Shown one piece after another: positions 32,117-43,647 of a stretch of 64,000 nt of DNA (the stretch's first letter is position 1; each line of letters opens with the position of its first letter). Below the pieces are notes generated by a model. That model was given only the letters and a program-made list of their open reading frames with translations, was not told the DNA's origin and searched no databases. Location of the stretch: positions 1 to 64,000 of the forward strand of contig JADGJC010000177.1 of assembly GCA_027596075.1 (NCBI GenBank), given 5' to 3'. The position numbers and the translations under genes were made by a program. The DNA comes from Rhizophlyctis rosea (Eukaryota; Chytridiomycota; Chytridiomycetes; Rhizophlyctidales; Rhizophlyctidaceae).

Positions 32117-33539
32117 AGTAAGTCGACGGTGTTCGGGACGCACGTGTATTGTTGTGCTAACCAACCTTTGCTTTGCAGTTAGTAAATAGCAGTAATTTTT
32201 TGCAGTCAAGCAAAAGCATAGTTTTGTATCTAGCATCCATTCTTCACAATAGCATATCGCGCCGTCAAGACCTCAGCGGTCCACGTTCTGGTGAGTGGGC
32301 ATTGCGAGCGGCGGATGTGGACAGCCGACTTGACGAGTTGCCATCGGGCCAAGTATGGTAACGTGGCCAGGATTGGTGTAGCTGCTACTTCCCCAGGGAC
32401 ATAGGAAGAGTCAATGACCGAATGGTTGTCAATCGATTGCCCATTGATGCTGCCACTTCCCATTTGAATGCTCGATGAATGAGAATGTCTTCCAATAGTG
32501 GCGGTGATGTGACGTACATTCGATTTGGAAATATATGACAGGTAGAATGTCTGGACAAAACAACTTCCGACTGATACGCCACGCTATCGCTGAATAGAAT
32601 CATGGCGTGCGGGCAGCAGTACATATGTGATGCAATAGGAAGCGCCACGCGTACAAGTGTACAAGTTGAACTCGTGCAAGAACAGTATGATGGCTCATTT
32701 GGGCGGAGACTGCATCCAGCCAATATGCCAGAAAGAAGTGCACGAGAGATGTTGATCTCTACTTGACTTATGCGGACCACTCGGCCCCATGAAGTGACTT
32801 GGATTGAGGAATGTATGGCGTGGAATGGGTCGATGGCTGTTCAGATTGAATGTGGAAAAAAAAAAAAAACATCGGAAAAGAAACAGGAGGAGGATGAGGC
32901 AGACACCTTTGCTACCTATTTCAGCAGCCGAGATTGTTCAAAAGTTTGACCTGCGTAATACGCATCACTGCCGCCGTGAGTTTATCTGTGCAAATCAGCA
33001 CTGATCTGTGGCTCAATCAGGGCCAGACGCGTTTCAGTCGTGGTTGGGGCCGAACCAGGGGTGATGGGGCCACAAGGGCTTTCAACTCTGGGCCCCCTAT
33101 GCGTCACGCGCGCGTTTTGGGTTATGTTTACGGCTTTTTTGTTGTCTTCTGTCAGCCGCTATCTCACAAAGGAATCTGACGTTGGGCTAACTTCCCACAC
33201 GTAACTCGCTCTCATAACAGATAGGGAGGGAGGACTTGCTACTCAACAAGGTACATTCTCACCCCCTCTTACGCAAAATAGCTGGAGTCGGTGCCTTCTG
33301 CTGAAGACCGGGGAGAGAAGGCTCTTGGGATCTCTCAAGATCGCGGTCTATCTGACTACTGCGCAAACTTCGTCCGCAGCTGATTGCAGTTGACTGCAGA
33401 TACTTCAGATCTTCCCATAGCATACGGACAACCACGCCTTCTGTTTTTACACATCTAAATATATCATTTTCGAAAGCACCCTCTCAGAGCCCTTCAACTC
33501 CGTCTTCGGACTGGGCAGTTCCTCTTGCGATTGTGAACC
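32117..33539. other. Gene-poor spacer before debranching enzyme
   Basis: No supported gene. A minus ORF at 32385-32780 (131 codons) has no domain and unlikely composition. A poly-A run sits near 32856-32868. The right half should hold the promoter of the debranching enzyme. Confidence 0.5.
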
Positions 33540-36500
33540 ATGACGGTAGTTTTTCAGATCCGGTTGATGGATGATGGGTCCCCAGATTGGGCGAAAAAGG
33601 TTAGCGGTTTGATCAGTACCAATGATCTAGAAAGATTCAATCTCATGGTCATCTATCTTAGTATGTCCGCCTTCCGCCGCCGGTAGACAGGCGTCCGTAC
33701 GGGTTGCGGCTGGTCATCACAGCTGGATCATTGGCATCTAAAAACCCAAAACTTTTCACGAACTTTCCGATCAAAGGGTTAGTGAACGCTATGAACCAGT
33801 TTACCCTTAACGTACGGCTTAGATCCATTGAATTCTTCCAATTCTACAGGCACCCATTTGTCCGAAACCATTTTGAGTCGTTGGAGTAAGTATTGAAGGA
33901 AGGTTACTCCATCATGTGCATTGATTCACTTGCCTTTTGTATGCAGATTTGTACAGGAGGGCATCTCTGATGCTACCTGTCAACTTACTATTCGACGGCC
34001 GGGAGTGTTTGAATACTACGTAGAGTATGATGACTGGACGACGGGCAAACGATTGCTATCGAGGACCCGAGGCGCATTCATTGTTGAACCCCGTCTACAC
34101 ATTCCGACCGCCGGATCTGTTCTTGATCTCTCCACCGCACCACCAGAAATGCTCCTCCCTTTGGATGGTATATCCATCCTAACCGTCATCCCCAAGTGGA
34201 TGCCGACATTGTCGGGCTGGTCTGCCCATTTCAGAGCATTCGCCGAGACGGGCTACAATATGGTACATTTCGCACCCCTCAACACCCGCGGATCGTCCAA
34301 TTCTCCATACAGTATATACGACCAGTTGTCGATCTCAGATGATCTTTTCCGGGAGCAAGGACTATCGGAGGATGAGAAAGAGCGACAACTTAAACAAACA
34401 TTAGACCTTATCCGATCACGGGATGGGATTCTGAGTGTTACTGACGTGGTATGGAATCACACGGCCTGTAACAGCGCTTGGTTAGAGGAGCACCCAGAAG
34501 CAGGTGAGGCTCTGTGAGGCACTTCAGCTCTCATAAGGGCAATCAATGATTTTCCCATAGGGTACAACTTGGTTACCGCTCCGCATCTCAGATCCGCGTA
34601 CGAACTAGATGAGTTGCTGATGGAGTTTTCAACGGACATTGTTGACGTGTATGGCTTGCCAGCAACGATCAAAACGGAAGAGGAGTTGCAAACGGCAATG
34701 CGGACTTTGAAGGAGATCGTCCTGCCGAGGTTGAAATTGTGGGAGTACTATGCAGTGAATGTAGATAGGAGCATTGAAGAATTGCGCGGGGCTATGGTGG
34801 ACCCATTGCGGAAGGTGGACACGGAAAAGTATCAAGTACATATCGGAGCCATGACCTTGAAGGATCGAGCTGAGCTCCTGCGGAAAGATGGTCTCGTCGA
34901 TAAGAAGGATGGGAGACGGTGGTCGAAAACGATTGATGTCGATGTGGCGTTTGCCTTTATGGATCGGTTGTCGAAAGATAGCCTATTGCCAGATGTCGAG
35001 AGCGCGTTGACGTACTATAAGGCGATTTTGAACGAGCTTAACCTGACGTACTACAAAGACCATGACGAAGACTACGCCGCAATCCTCGAGAACATAACGA
35101 GCCGTGCCCGATATCTTCGAGTTGATGCTCATGGACCAAGACTTGGTCCTCTCAGCTCATTGTAAAGTCCGCTTTTGAGTTTCCAAGAGCAATATGAGTA
35201 CTGACATTTCCTGCAGACATCCCTTGAATGACACATACTTCACACGGCTTCCTCGAAACCAAACGACCGCAATTCGCCACGCCGACGAACTAGTGCTTGC
35301 CAATAATGGATGGATATGGAATGCGGATCCTCTTTTGAATTTCGCGGGGCCAGAATCCAAAGCGTATTTGCGGCGAGAAGTCATCGCATGGGGAGATTGC
35401 GTCAAACTGAGATATGGCGAAAAGCCGGTCGGTTGATTGCTTTGAGTGTTCGTTCGAGAAAATGACGTGGATGTGACAATATTTTTCTCGTTTGCAGGAG
35501 GACAATAGTTGGCTATGGTCGCATCAGGAGGAATATACCAAGAAAATGGCTAGCCTTTTCGCCGGTTTCCGCATTGACAATTGTCATTCGACTCCCATGC
35601 ATGTTGCTGCCCACTTGCTCGACGTTGCAAGAACAGTGAACCCCGACCTATATGTGTTTGCGGAACTCTTCACCGGCAGTGAAGAGAAGGATATCATGTT
35701 TGTCAGCAAACTTGGGATCAACTCGCTGATCAGGGAGGCAATGAATGCCTGGGACCCCCACGAGTTGAGCAGATTGGCTCATAGATTTGGCGGACAACCT
35801 GTTGGTGAGGACCTAATTATCGCCACTCCATATGATCAAGCAGGATATGTTGCTCATTCAATGTTCAATAGGATCACTCACGTTCCCACCCGAGCACTTC
35901 CCACTGGAAATGCTTGGTCATTTCACCGGGTCGCGATCATTCTCAGCTATGGGAACTGATGATGAAGTTATAGTCGATGTGAAGGGATCTTCGCCACATG
36001 CATTGTTCATGGATTGGTGGGCACTGTGTAGTCGACGTCAACTGAAGTTTCCAGCTTACATTCCTTCTGCCTCAGCACACACGACAATGAGACCCCACAT
36101 CAACGTCGTACTGCAGATGACACTTTGCCAAATGCTGCAGTTGTGGCCATGTCCAGCTGTGCGGTCGGAAGTGTTAAAGGCTACGACGAGCTGGTGCCGG
36201 AATTGCTTGATGTTGTGAAGGAGAAGCGGAAATATCGGGTGCCGGAGCCGTACGAGGGGATTTTGTCGGGTAAGGTGGATTGATCCTTATGGCCGAAACT
36301 GCCCAGTTGTTGACGTGAAGTGCAGCAAAGGCCGTACTCAACCACATCCATCTGAAGATGGCCCGGGAGGGATATGTGGAGATTCATGTGCATCAAGAAC
36401 ACGACGTGGGTTTCTCGTGTAGTTGTGAAAATAACACTCATGAATCCTCACTTTGCTTTCAGTTCATCTCGATTCATAGAGTACACCCAGTGACGCACGA

Positions 36501-39500
36501 TGGGTATTTGATGATCGCACGAACGGCGTTCCGCAAGGAACATGGAAGTGACAGTAAGTTGTAAAGCTGTACCCTTCCTGGATCATGACCTCTAATGCTT
36601 CGTCTAGTCCATTCCCCTATTTACTTACGAAATCAACGAGTGCGAGTGTTGATGTCCAGTTCGTTGACTGTGCAGGCAATGCCAGTTCCGCACGAAGAGG
36701 ATCATTCTGAGCATTCCGAGCACGAAGCCGACAACATGCTGCCACCTCAATCCCCCGTTCAAATGTACCATCGACCTTCAGATATAGAATTTCCTGACGC
36801 ACCAAACTTAGAAGAGATCAAGTCCTACCGTCGGGTTCTCGGCACGATTGGTGGCCTACCTTCCATGCTCGCATTCTCGACGGCCGTCACCACTCATGCA
36901 AACTTGAGCGAAGAGCCCGTTGGAACTGATGATTTCAACACTGTCATCAGAATGGTGCAAGATCATTTCAAACCGGGGTCAGTGGTGTTGTTCCGCACAT
37001 GGGTGGCGGGCAGTGGATTGGATGAGGCTCAGGAAGCAAAGGTGGTAGCAGAGGCAGTTGAAAGCGCTGGTGGGGCGCATATGGCGGCTCCTCGACCAGT
37101 CACGCCGATTGACGCCGGGCCGCTGCATCATTTGTGGAGATTGCTGGGTTTGGAGGATCGCAACGCGGGGATTGAGATGATGGTGCAGCTTGGGCTCGAT
37201 ATCTTTGGGGCAGGCAAACTCTGGTATGGAGCGGATTCTTCGAGATGGCCACCGGGTCTCAGAGAAGCTGTTGAAAAGTTGGACATTGTGGAAATCAATG
37301 TTGCTCTATATCGAGCTGGGGCAGAGGAACAGGACAGTATAGGTAAGACTCGATTCAAAATTTTGCCGGTTTTACATCACAATGCCTTAATCCCGGCCTA
37401 ACACTCAATTTTAGCGGATGGCGCTTATGATGTGCCCGACTTTGGACCGTTCTCCTACTGCGGCTTGCAAGGCTTCGCCTCCGCTCTACAACCAATAGCC
37501 CGCACAAATGATCTTGGTCACCCCATCTTTTCAAACATCCGTAACGGGCCATGGATGCCAGACTACGTTGTTGGCCGAGTGAAAAAATACGAACAATATT
37601 ACCCAGCTCTATCATTATTACGCAAATGGCTTGAAGACCGACTCCACCTCGTGAAGGAACTCTCCGCATCCTTTGTGCCCAAGTATTTCACGTTAGTCAT
37701 CATGGCAGCCTATCAAGGGCTCCGCCACCGCGCAATCTCTCTCACGCCCGCCAAATTCATATCAACGCCACCATCTCGCCCGCACGGTGTCTCCAGCGCC
37801 GAAGTTTTCCTGCAAGCTTGTGCTCTTACTGCTTATCAGCTATACGGCCGAGTGGGGTCCACGGGCCTGTTCCCTGGACCGTATCCTTTGGGACAAGTCG
37901 GAGTAGGTCAAGCAGTAGGGAGCAAGGAAGGCAAAGCCCGGGACCCATCACTCGCTGCTGGACTGCCTTTCTTTGCAACAGCGCACATGCGGTGCTGGGG
38001 CCGAGACGTCTTCATTGCGCTCAACGGACTATTCATTCTACCTGGCCACTTCGAGGCGGCGAAGGCACATCTTATCGCCTTCGGTAGTACGCTTCGACAT
38101 GGTCTCATTCCCAACCTGCTAGATCAGGGCTGGATGCCTAGATATAATGCGCGAGATGCCGCATGGTGGTGGCTGTGGAGCGTTATAGAGTACTGTCGGG
38201 AGGCTCCAGAGGGTTTGGCGTTTTTGGGTACGGAGGTAGGTCGGAGGTTTGTTCCTAAACGGAGGTATCGGCAAGGTCCGGAGTATGGGACGGGACCTGA
38301 TGATGATGCAAGTGACGGGGGTGATACATGGTCAGACCCGAACGACACTACCAAATCCTACGCCTACAAAAACACTATCGCCGAGCTGTGCCATGAGATC
38401 CTAGAGAGACATGCACGTGGAGTCTGGTTCCGCGAATTCAATGCTGGCCAAAAGCTAGATCATGCGATGAATAGTGAAGGGTTTGACGTTGGGGTTCGGA
38501 CGAACTGGGATTGGGAGAAGAAAGGCGCTCCGGACGGAATCGTGTTTGGCGGCAACCGGTGGAATTGTGGTACCTGGATGGACAAGATGGGGGACTCCGA
38601 GAAGGCCAAGACGAAGGGTGTGCCTGCGACGCCACGCGATGGGGCGGCGGTTGAGATTGTTGGATTGGTAAAAGCAAGTTTGCAGTGGGTAGTGAGCGAG
38701 GCGAGTAAAGGCGGGAAAAGTTGGTGGAAGTGGAAGGGTGTTACCGTGAAAGGTGCGGTTTCAGTGGAAGAGGTGCAAAATGTACGATCGTCTCACCATA
38801 TTCCAGATATGAACCGCGAAGACAAGTTTATTTCCTACGAAGAGTGGAACAATAGGTTGCAGAAGTCGTTTGAGCGGCATTTCTACATCCCTACAGGTCA
38901 GTTCTTTGGCCCAGATGCAATGCTGTTCGGATCTTTGACAAGCCCCTTCCCAGACGCGGCAGATGACACGAAGTACGCGGTGGGAAGCGCAGACCTTGTC
39001 AACCGGCGCGGTGTATACAAGGATACCGTTGGGGCTTCCTTGCAATACATGGACTACCAACTTCGTCCCAACCTTTGCATAGCGATGGTGGCGGTGAGTC
39101 GCCTCCTTTATGCTCGTCACCGATCAACACCATGCTCAGACTTCTTTGATGCCCTCAGGCTCCTGAATTATTCAATCCCGATCATGCTCGAACAGCACTA
39201 GAAATAATCAAAGACGTTCTAGTCGGCCCGTTGGGGATGAAAACTCTAGATCCGAGGGATTGGGCATACCGCGGCGTTTACGACAATTCTAATGACAGCA
39301 CGGATTCCAGTATTGCACATGGATTTAACTACCATAATGGACCTGTAAGTAGATACTGCGGTTGTGCGTTTTGACAAGTTGTTTAATCTGTTGCATGTAG
39401 GAATGGGTATGGGTCATGGGCTTTTATCTTCGGGCATATCTGTACTTCTTCACCAAAGCGCCCGGCTGCGATCCAAAAGCTGTAAGAATTCAAAATGCTG

Positions 39501-39778
39501 CTTGCTGCATGCGCCTGTTTACAGCTCTGATCTTGATAAATGACTTCCATATCGTTTCTCAGGTTCCGGATCACATTCAATACGTCAATCGTGTTATTCT
39601 CCGGCATAAATTGCATATTTTGGATGCCGTTTCCTCACCATGGGCGGGGCTGCCGGAACTTACCAACAAGAATGGGGAGTTTTGTCGGGATTCTTGTCCC
39701 ACTCAGGCGTGGAGCACGGGGTTGATGGTTGCTGTGGTTAAGGACTTATATGACATCATTGCTGCTGTAAATAAATAA
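33540..39778 (+). CDS. GDB1: Glycogen debranching enzyme (4-alpha-glucanotransferase / amylo-alpha-1,6-glucosidase)
   Basis: This two-activity enzyme removes glycogen branches. Start [20 protein letters not shown] at 33540, then an intron into [22 protein letters not shown]. The GH13 glucanotransferase half has [56 protein letters not shown] (nucleophile Asp) and [14 protein letters not shown] (acid Glu). The linker part has [11 protein letters not shown] and [13 protein letters not shown]. The GH133 glucosidase half has [56 protein letters not shown] and [13 protein letters not shown]. The stop is at 39776-39778. Several introns occur, including GTGAGG at about 35803 and one before THDNE that leaves Cys where animals have Trp (MDC for MDW). 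It is about the length of human AGL. Confidence 0.95.
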
Positions 39779-40589
39779 TCAATGGTGTGCGTGTGGGGGG
39801 TTGAGTTTGCTCCCTCAGGTTTCGATCCCAGATATCGGCAGAGCCGTATGGTATCTTATTGTCTGAGTCCACTGTTTTGCACACTGGACTCAAACTTCCA
39901 CTTTTACTCCACCAGTATGTTTCTCACGCTTGCCAGGAAGAGCAGGAAAAAAGGGTGACGCGTTCAGCAGGGGACATCTTGTGTTTATTTTCATCAGCAG
40001 CGAAAGTGATCGACAGGAGCCAACAAAGCCCAAGCCTCCTTTTACCACAAAGGTTAGATTAGCCTCCTCCAGCTCCGTCCTGTCACACAACAGGCGGGGC
40101 TGGTAAGAAAGGGTGAGCCCATATTTGTCAACACTTTCTATTATGGCAAAAGCGCAATATGCACGTGGTTGGGCAATCAGGATTCAGGGGGCGGCAGCCG
40201 CTGGGCTCCCTCGACTTTTCAAGCGTCGCGTTCCAGCGCTGTGAAGCCCTGGGCAGGGTGGCAGAGAGCAAGAGACACCACAAAGAGCACACAGAAGAAC
40301 GTCAGAAAACGATGCAGGATTTGACGTTGGGACAGGTGCGCTGACCACAACTGATGGGAGCGATAAACCCCATGTCCCCCTTTCTTGTCGCTTTGTAGCC
40401 AATTACTTCGTTTCTTCCCAGGGTGTCCAGAGGGTTGCCTTCGCAGTTATGAAAAAATCCTGCCACGACATCAACAATATGGCTACCTATTCCTCATAGA
40501 ACAAACACCACAAGGGAAACGATAAAACTCTCGCAAACCCCCTTCATCTCGGGAATTCTGAATACCCGACGCATAGGCGACATACAAAA
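39779..40589. other. Spacer between debranching enzyme and 7TM gene
   Basis: No gene is supported. Small ORFs on both strands (for example 40159-40402) overlap and lack domains. A TTTCGATCCC string near 39824 resembles a tRNA B box, but no cloverleaf forms around it. Confidence 0.5.
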
Positions 40590-41908
40590 ATGGTTTCGAG
40601 ACGGACGTTGGTTATAATACATACTTCCTTGGGGGTAGTTCTCCCCTTTCCCCTGCTAGTTCTTCTGCTACATCGGTGGCGGCACGAGCTTGGACGGTTG
40701 AATCATTTTCGAAAGTATATCCTCATTGTGCTGGGCAGTGTTACTCTATACCCTATCTCGGGCATATACCATAAGTGGCTCGATGCGACGTGTTTGGATA
40801 CGACGAGTAACCCAACGAAGGGGTCGACGAATCACTGTATGGACAGTTATGTTGATCGGGTCTGGATAGGGCATCATTTGAGTTATGTGGTTAGCTATGG
40901 GTTGTTGCATTTGAGTGGTGAGTTCGGTTTGAACAGTCATGGGACTGTCGTCAATGTTAACTGAACGTCCTCTTATGGCAGGTGCATTCTACCTGCTCAC
41001 AATCATGCAACGGCTGAAGATATTTGGACCTGTTCTACGAACACCTTCATGCCTTGTGCCTGTTTTGACGTGGTGCACAATCGTTTTGGCACTGGCCGGG
41101 TGGATCACAACCTGCATACCATCATTCACGCGTAACCAACCGGAAACCATAGCTGCAATTGTTATCGATGTGGGTCATGTCGTATATGATGTACCTTGTT
41201 TACCATTGGCATGGTGTTGATTGGCATTCGATCATCATATGCAAATAGGGCGTCTTCTGGCTCCTATTCATGGCAGCGGACATATCCATTCTCATCATCA
41301 TGCTCAAAGCATACCATCGCACACAAAGTCTAGCTCCTCCCACACATCTATACGACCTCTCCCATCGCGACGGATCAAGCAGTGTTATCACTCGCGTCAG
41401 TAATACCACGGCGGAGGATCTGCGGATTGGGGGAAGAGAGCCAAAGGAGGACAGACCGGAGGCAGGGGCTTCCAATATATTGAGAGATAATGTTAGCGAT
41501 TTTGGTTATCTGCATACACCACCGAGAGATGCGGCAAAGAAGAGGCGGAAAGGAGTGTGGTTGACGATGATGTTGGGATGTTTGGTTGCTCTTGATTTGG
41601 CGACGATTGTGTTGACAATGTTGGCGTTTTTGTTGGCGGGGCTATGGTCAAGTAATGCCGTACGTATTTGAGCTTTTAGCTTTGGAAGGCTCAAAATCCA
41701 TTCACCTTTGACATGATCCTATGAACAGACACAAACCATCTTCGATTTTTGGGTGGCTTTACATTACGTGATCGCGATCAGCTTTCTGATCCAGGTCAGT
41801 CTTGGAACATTCGGGTGTCTTATTCCTTGAGCATTTCATATTGACTGTTCATTGTAGTTGAAGGATGCTACTGCTTCGGGTGTGGAATCCAGCAGGTTGC
41901 CGGATTAG
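40590..41908 (+). CDS. Seven-transmembrane protein of unknown family
   Basis: I do not recognise a family. Spliced exons give seven hydrophobic helices: (1) TLVIIHTSLGVVLPFPLLVLLL, (2) YILIVLGSVTLYPISGIY, (3) IGHHLSYVVSYGLLHLSGAFYLL, split by a GTGAGT intron at about 40920-40981, (4) SCLVPVLTWCTIVLALAGWI, (5) GVFWLLFMAADISILIIMLK, after an intron of about 65 nt, (6) LTMMLGCLVALDLATIVLTMLAFLL, (7) FWVALHYVIAISFLIQ. A hydrophilic loop of about 75 residues lies between helices 5 and 6. The last exon encodes LKDATASGVESSRLPD with TAG at 41906-41908. The N-terminus is only about 7 residues before helix 1. Topology is GPCR-like, but no DRY, NPxxY or other class motif is visible. Confidence 0.75.
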
Positions 41909-42524
41909 AGAGTTGCTAGTTGATTTGATTCGTATGATCGTCGGTTTTTTCCAACAGCTTGAAGCTTGGATTAGACGACCCCAGAGCTCGGAGTACGTAT
42001 GCACTTCAACACCAAGCTCAGTTGTTAGCCCACACGGTCTCTCCGACTTGGATTGAAGGACACCATGTAAAAAGTGTAATTATATACCCACCACTGGCCA
42101 TACACTCATCCTGACTATATGTATCTTCTTAACCTTCTCTGTGTATGGATAGGCTGCTTCATGGAAACGCATTTGTCAATTTGTCAAGATGCAATGGAAT
42201 CCACCGACGGGTGGTGCAGAAAGCGGCACAGCAAGCCACCCTGGCCCGGAGCAAGCCTTCCGCCACAGACGCGCGTGCGTGCCGTCGGAATGCTAAATGT
42301 TTATATCTGTTTTGGAACACACTCCCGACATACGAGGCAACAATACACAATTGAGGTCAAATGACTTGCATGCATACTGTCGAAAATGAGTCAATGGATA
42401 ATATATAAATGGAACCATGATAATGTCACAAGTTATGTACAAAGTCCTATCTTTAGACGGATCGATTCCCCTACCCTACGCTACCTACGCTGGCCGAAAA
42501 CCTCCATTGCCATCTTCCACTACT
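41909..42524. other. Convergent 3' spacer
   Basis: It lies between two convergent genes. ORFs at 42119-42364 are short and domain-free. Nothing else is seen. Confidence 0.5.
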
Positions 42525-43094
42525 TTATATAGCCTCATTGGGCTGACGTGCCGTAGCCGAACTCTCTATCTGATTACAATCAAGGACCGCAATGGAATAA
42601 CGTGGTGGCGGCTCCTCCCAATCGGTCGTGGATCCCACAACATAGCTACGATCTACGACGCACCCCTCCTCCCACGGCAAGCCCCGATGCGTTGTTCTCA
42701 TCCCATGCACATCGCCCAAAAAAATCTCTGCAACACGCTGATCTGAAGTGGATTTGCGAGTTCCACAACCCCAACATCCACCGTACCAACAGGACCGTCG
42801 ACTTTTGGCGGTTCGTATCTGATGGATTTTGAAGGCTATGAAACCGAGCAGAACGAGGATGATGACAACAACCGGGGTAATTATGTAGAACAGGGAGGAC
42901 ACTTGATTGTTCTCAAATGGAGACGGTGCGGCGGTTGGTGTGTAGGATGTGGTGGGACGCAAATGGATATCGGGGCTGGAGGGGTCGGTTTGAGTGGGTT
43001 GAGACTGCACTTGAACAATGGGACCAAATGAATCTGATGGTTCAATCGATTTGGATGGGATAGGAGCAACGGTTCTATCAGTTGGAGTTGACAT
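42525..43094 (-). CDS. Single-pass membrane protein with PPxY motif, 189 aa
   Basis: This is an intronless ORF of unknown family. Residues 1-65 are Ser/Thr/Pro-rich with no signal peptide. One TM helix lies at about 67-90 (LFYIITPVVVIILVLLGFIAF). A basic stop-transfer (RTAKSRR) and a cysteine cluster at 102-110 (CWYGGCWGC), possibly palmitoylated, follow. The tail ends with PPPRY at 162-166 in an acidic setting (DWEEPPPRYSIAV). PPxY binds WW domains of Nedd4/Rsp5 ubiquitin ligases, and small single-pass PPxY proteins often act as Rsp5 adaptors; this role is inferred. Likely topology is N-out, C-in (type III). Being a clean 189-codon ORF with ordered features, it is probably real. Confidence 0.7.
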   Translation of the reverse strand: MSTPTDRTVAPIPSKSIEPSDSFGPIVQVQSQPTQTDPSSPDIHLRPTTSYTPTAAPSPFENNQVSSLFYIITPVVVIILVLLGFIAFKIHQIRTAKSRRSCWYGGCWGCGTRKSTSDQRVAEIFLGDVHGMRTTHRGLPWEEGCVVDRSYVVGSTTDWEEPPPRYSIAVLDCNQIESSATARQPNEAI

Positions 43095-43647
43095 CTTGAA
43101 GGCGACGCGTCAGCACAAGTTTGACAGGTGGTGAGATGTTGTTGGTGGGGTCTATCGGGGTGTACAAGGTGCTAAGGTATCCAACTTGTCCAACAGCTAT
43201 TTCAGCTTTGAGGACTTCCTGCCCGGTAGTTGGCACCAGCGACTTTATAGCATTCTGTGTGTTCCTGGGACAAACGGTGGAGGGTTATTAGTTACTAAGT
43301 AGGTCTTTCCTCCCTGTCAGGCTGGGTGCTTTTGTGCGAAAAGTGCGAAATGCAAGGGACTGCCAAATCAAGGGAAGGCGGGAATATCCCCAGCCACAAA
43401 TGCAATTCCCAATTCCCACAGAGTCCACAGAGACGGTGGACTGGCAGATGACACACCGTGCGTCAAAAGCACTCCTTTCCCAACTTGAACGTGCTCTACA
43501 GCCTACCAGTATGCACGCCTTGCACACCGCCAAAATCATCTTCCTTTTCCAATCACCTACTTTCCGGTGGTCTCGCACTCAACACCCAAGTATAACTACA
43601 CAACACGGAGGCGCACCACCGACCACATCATAACGTAGTCAGACGCG
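43095..43647. promoter_or_regulatory. Divergent promoter region, PPxY membrane protein / TRAPPC13
   Basis: This 553-bp region lies between two divergent starts. A few overlapping ORFs here lack domains. No strong element is recognised. Confidence 0.45.

Noticed and set aside
32385..32780. 131-codon minus ORF
   Set aside because: No domain, no flanking exon and unlikely composition; isolated in a spacer.
32856..32868. Poly-A run as possible retroposed-gene tail
   Set aside because: No gene body or target-site duplication lies beside it.
38438..38677. Antisense ORF in the debranching-enzyme gene
   Set aside because: It is a shadow of the strongly conserved glucosidase-domain exon on the plus strand.
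39815..39840. TTTCGATCCC string resembling a tRNA T loop
   Set aside because: No cloverleaf can be formed around it.
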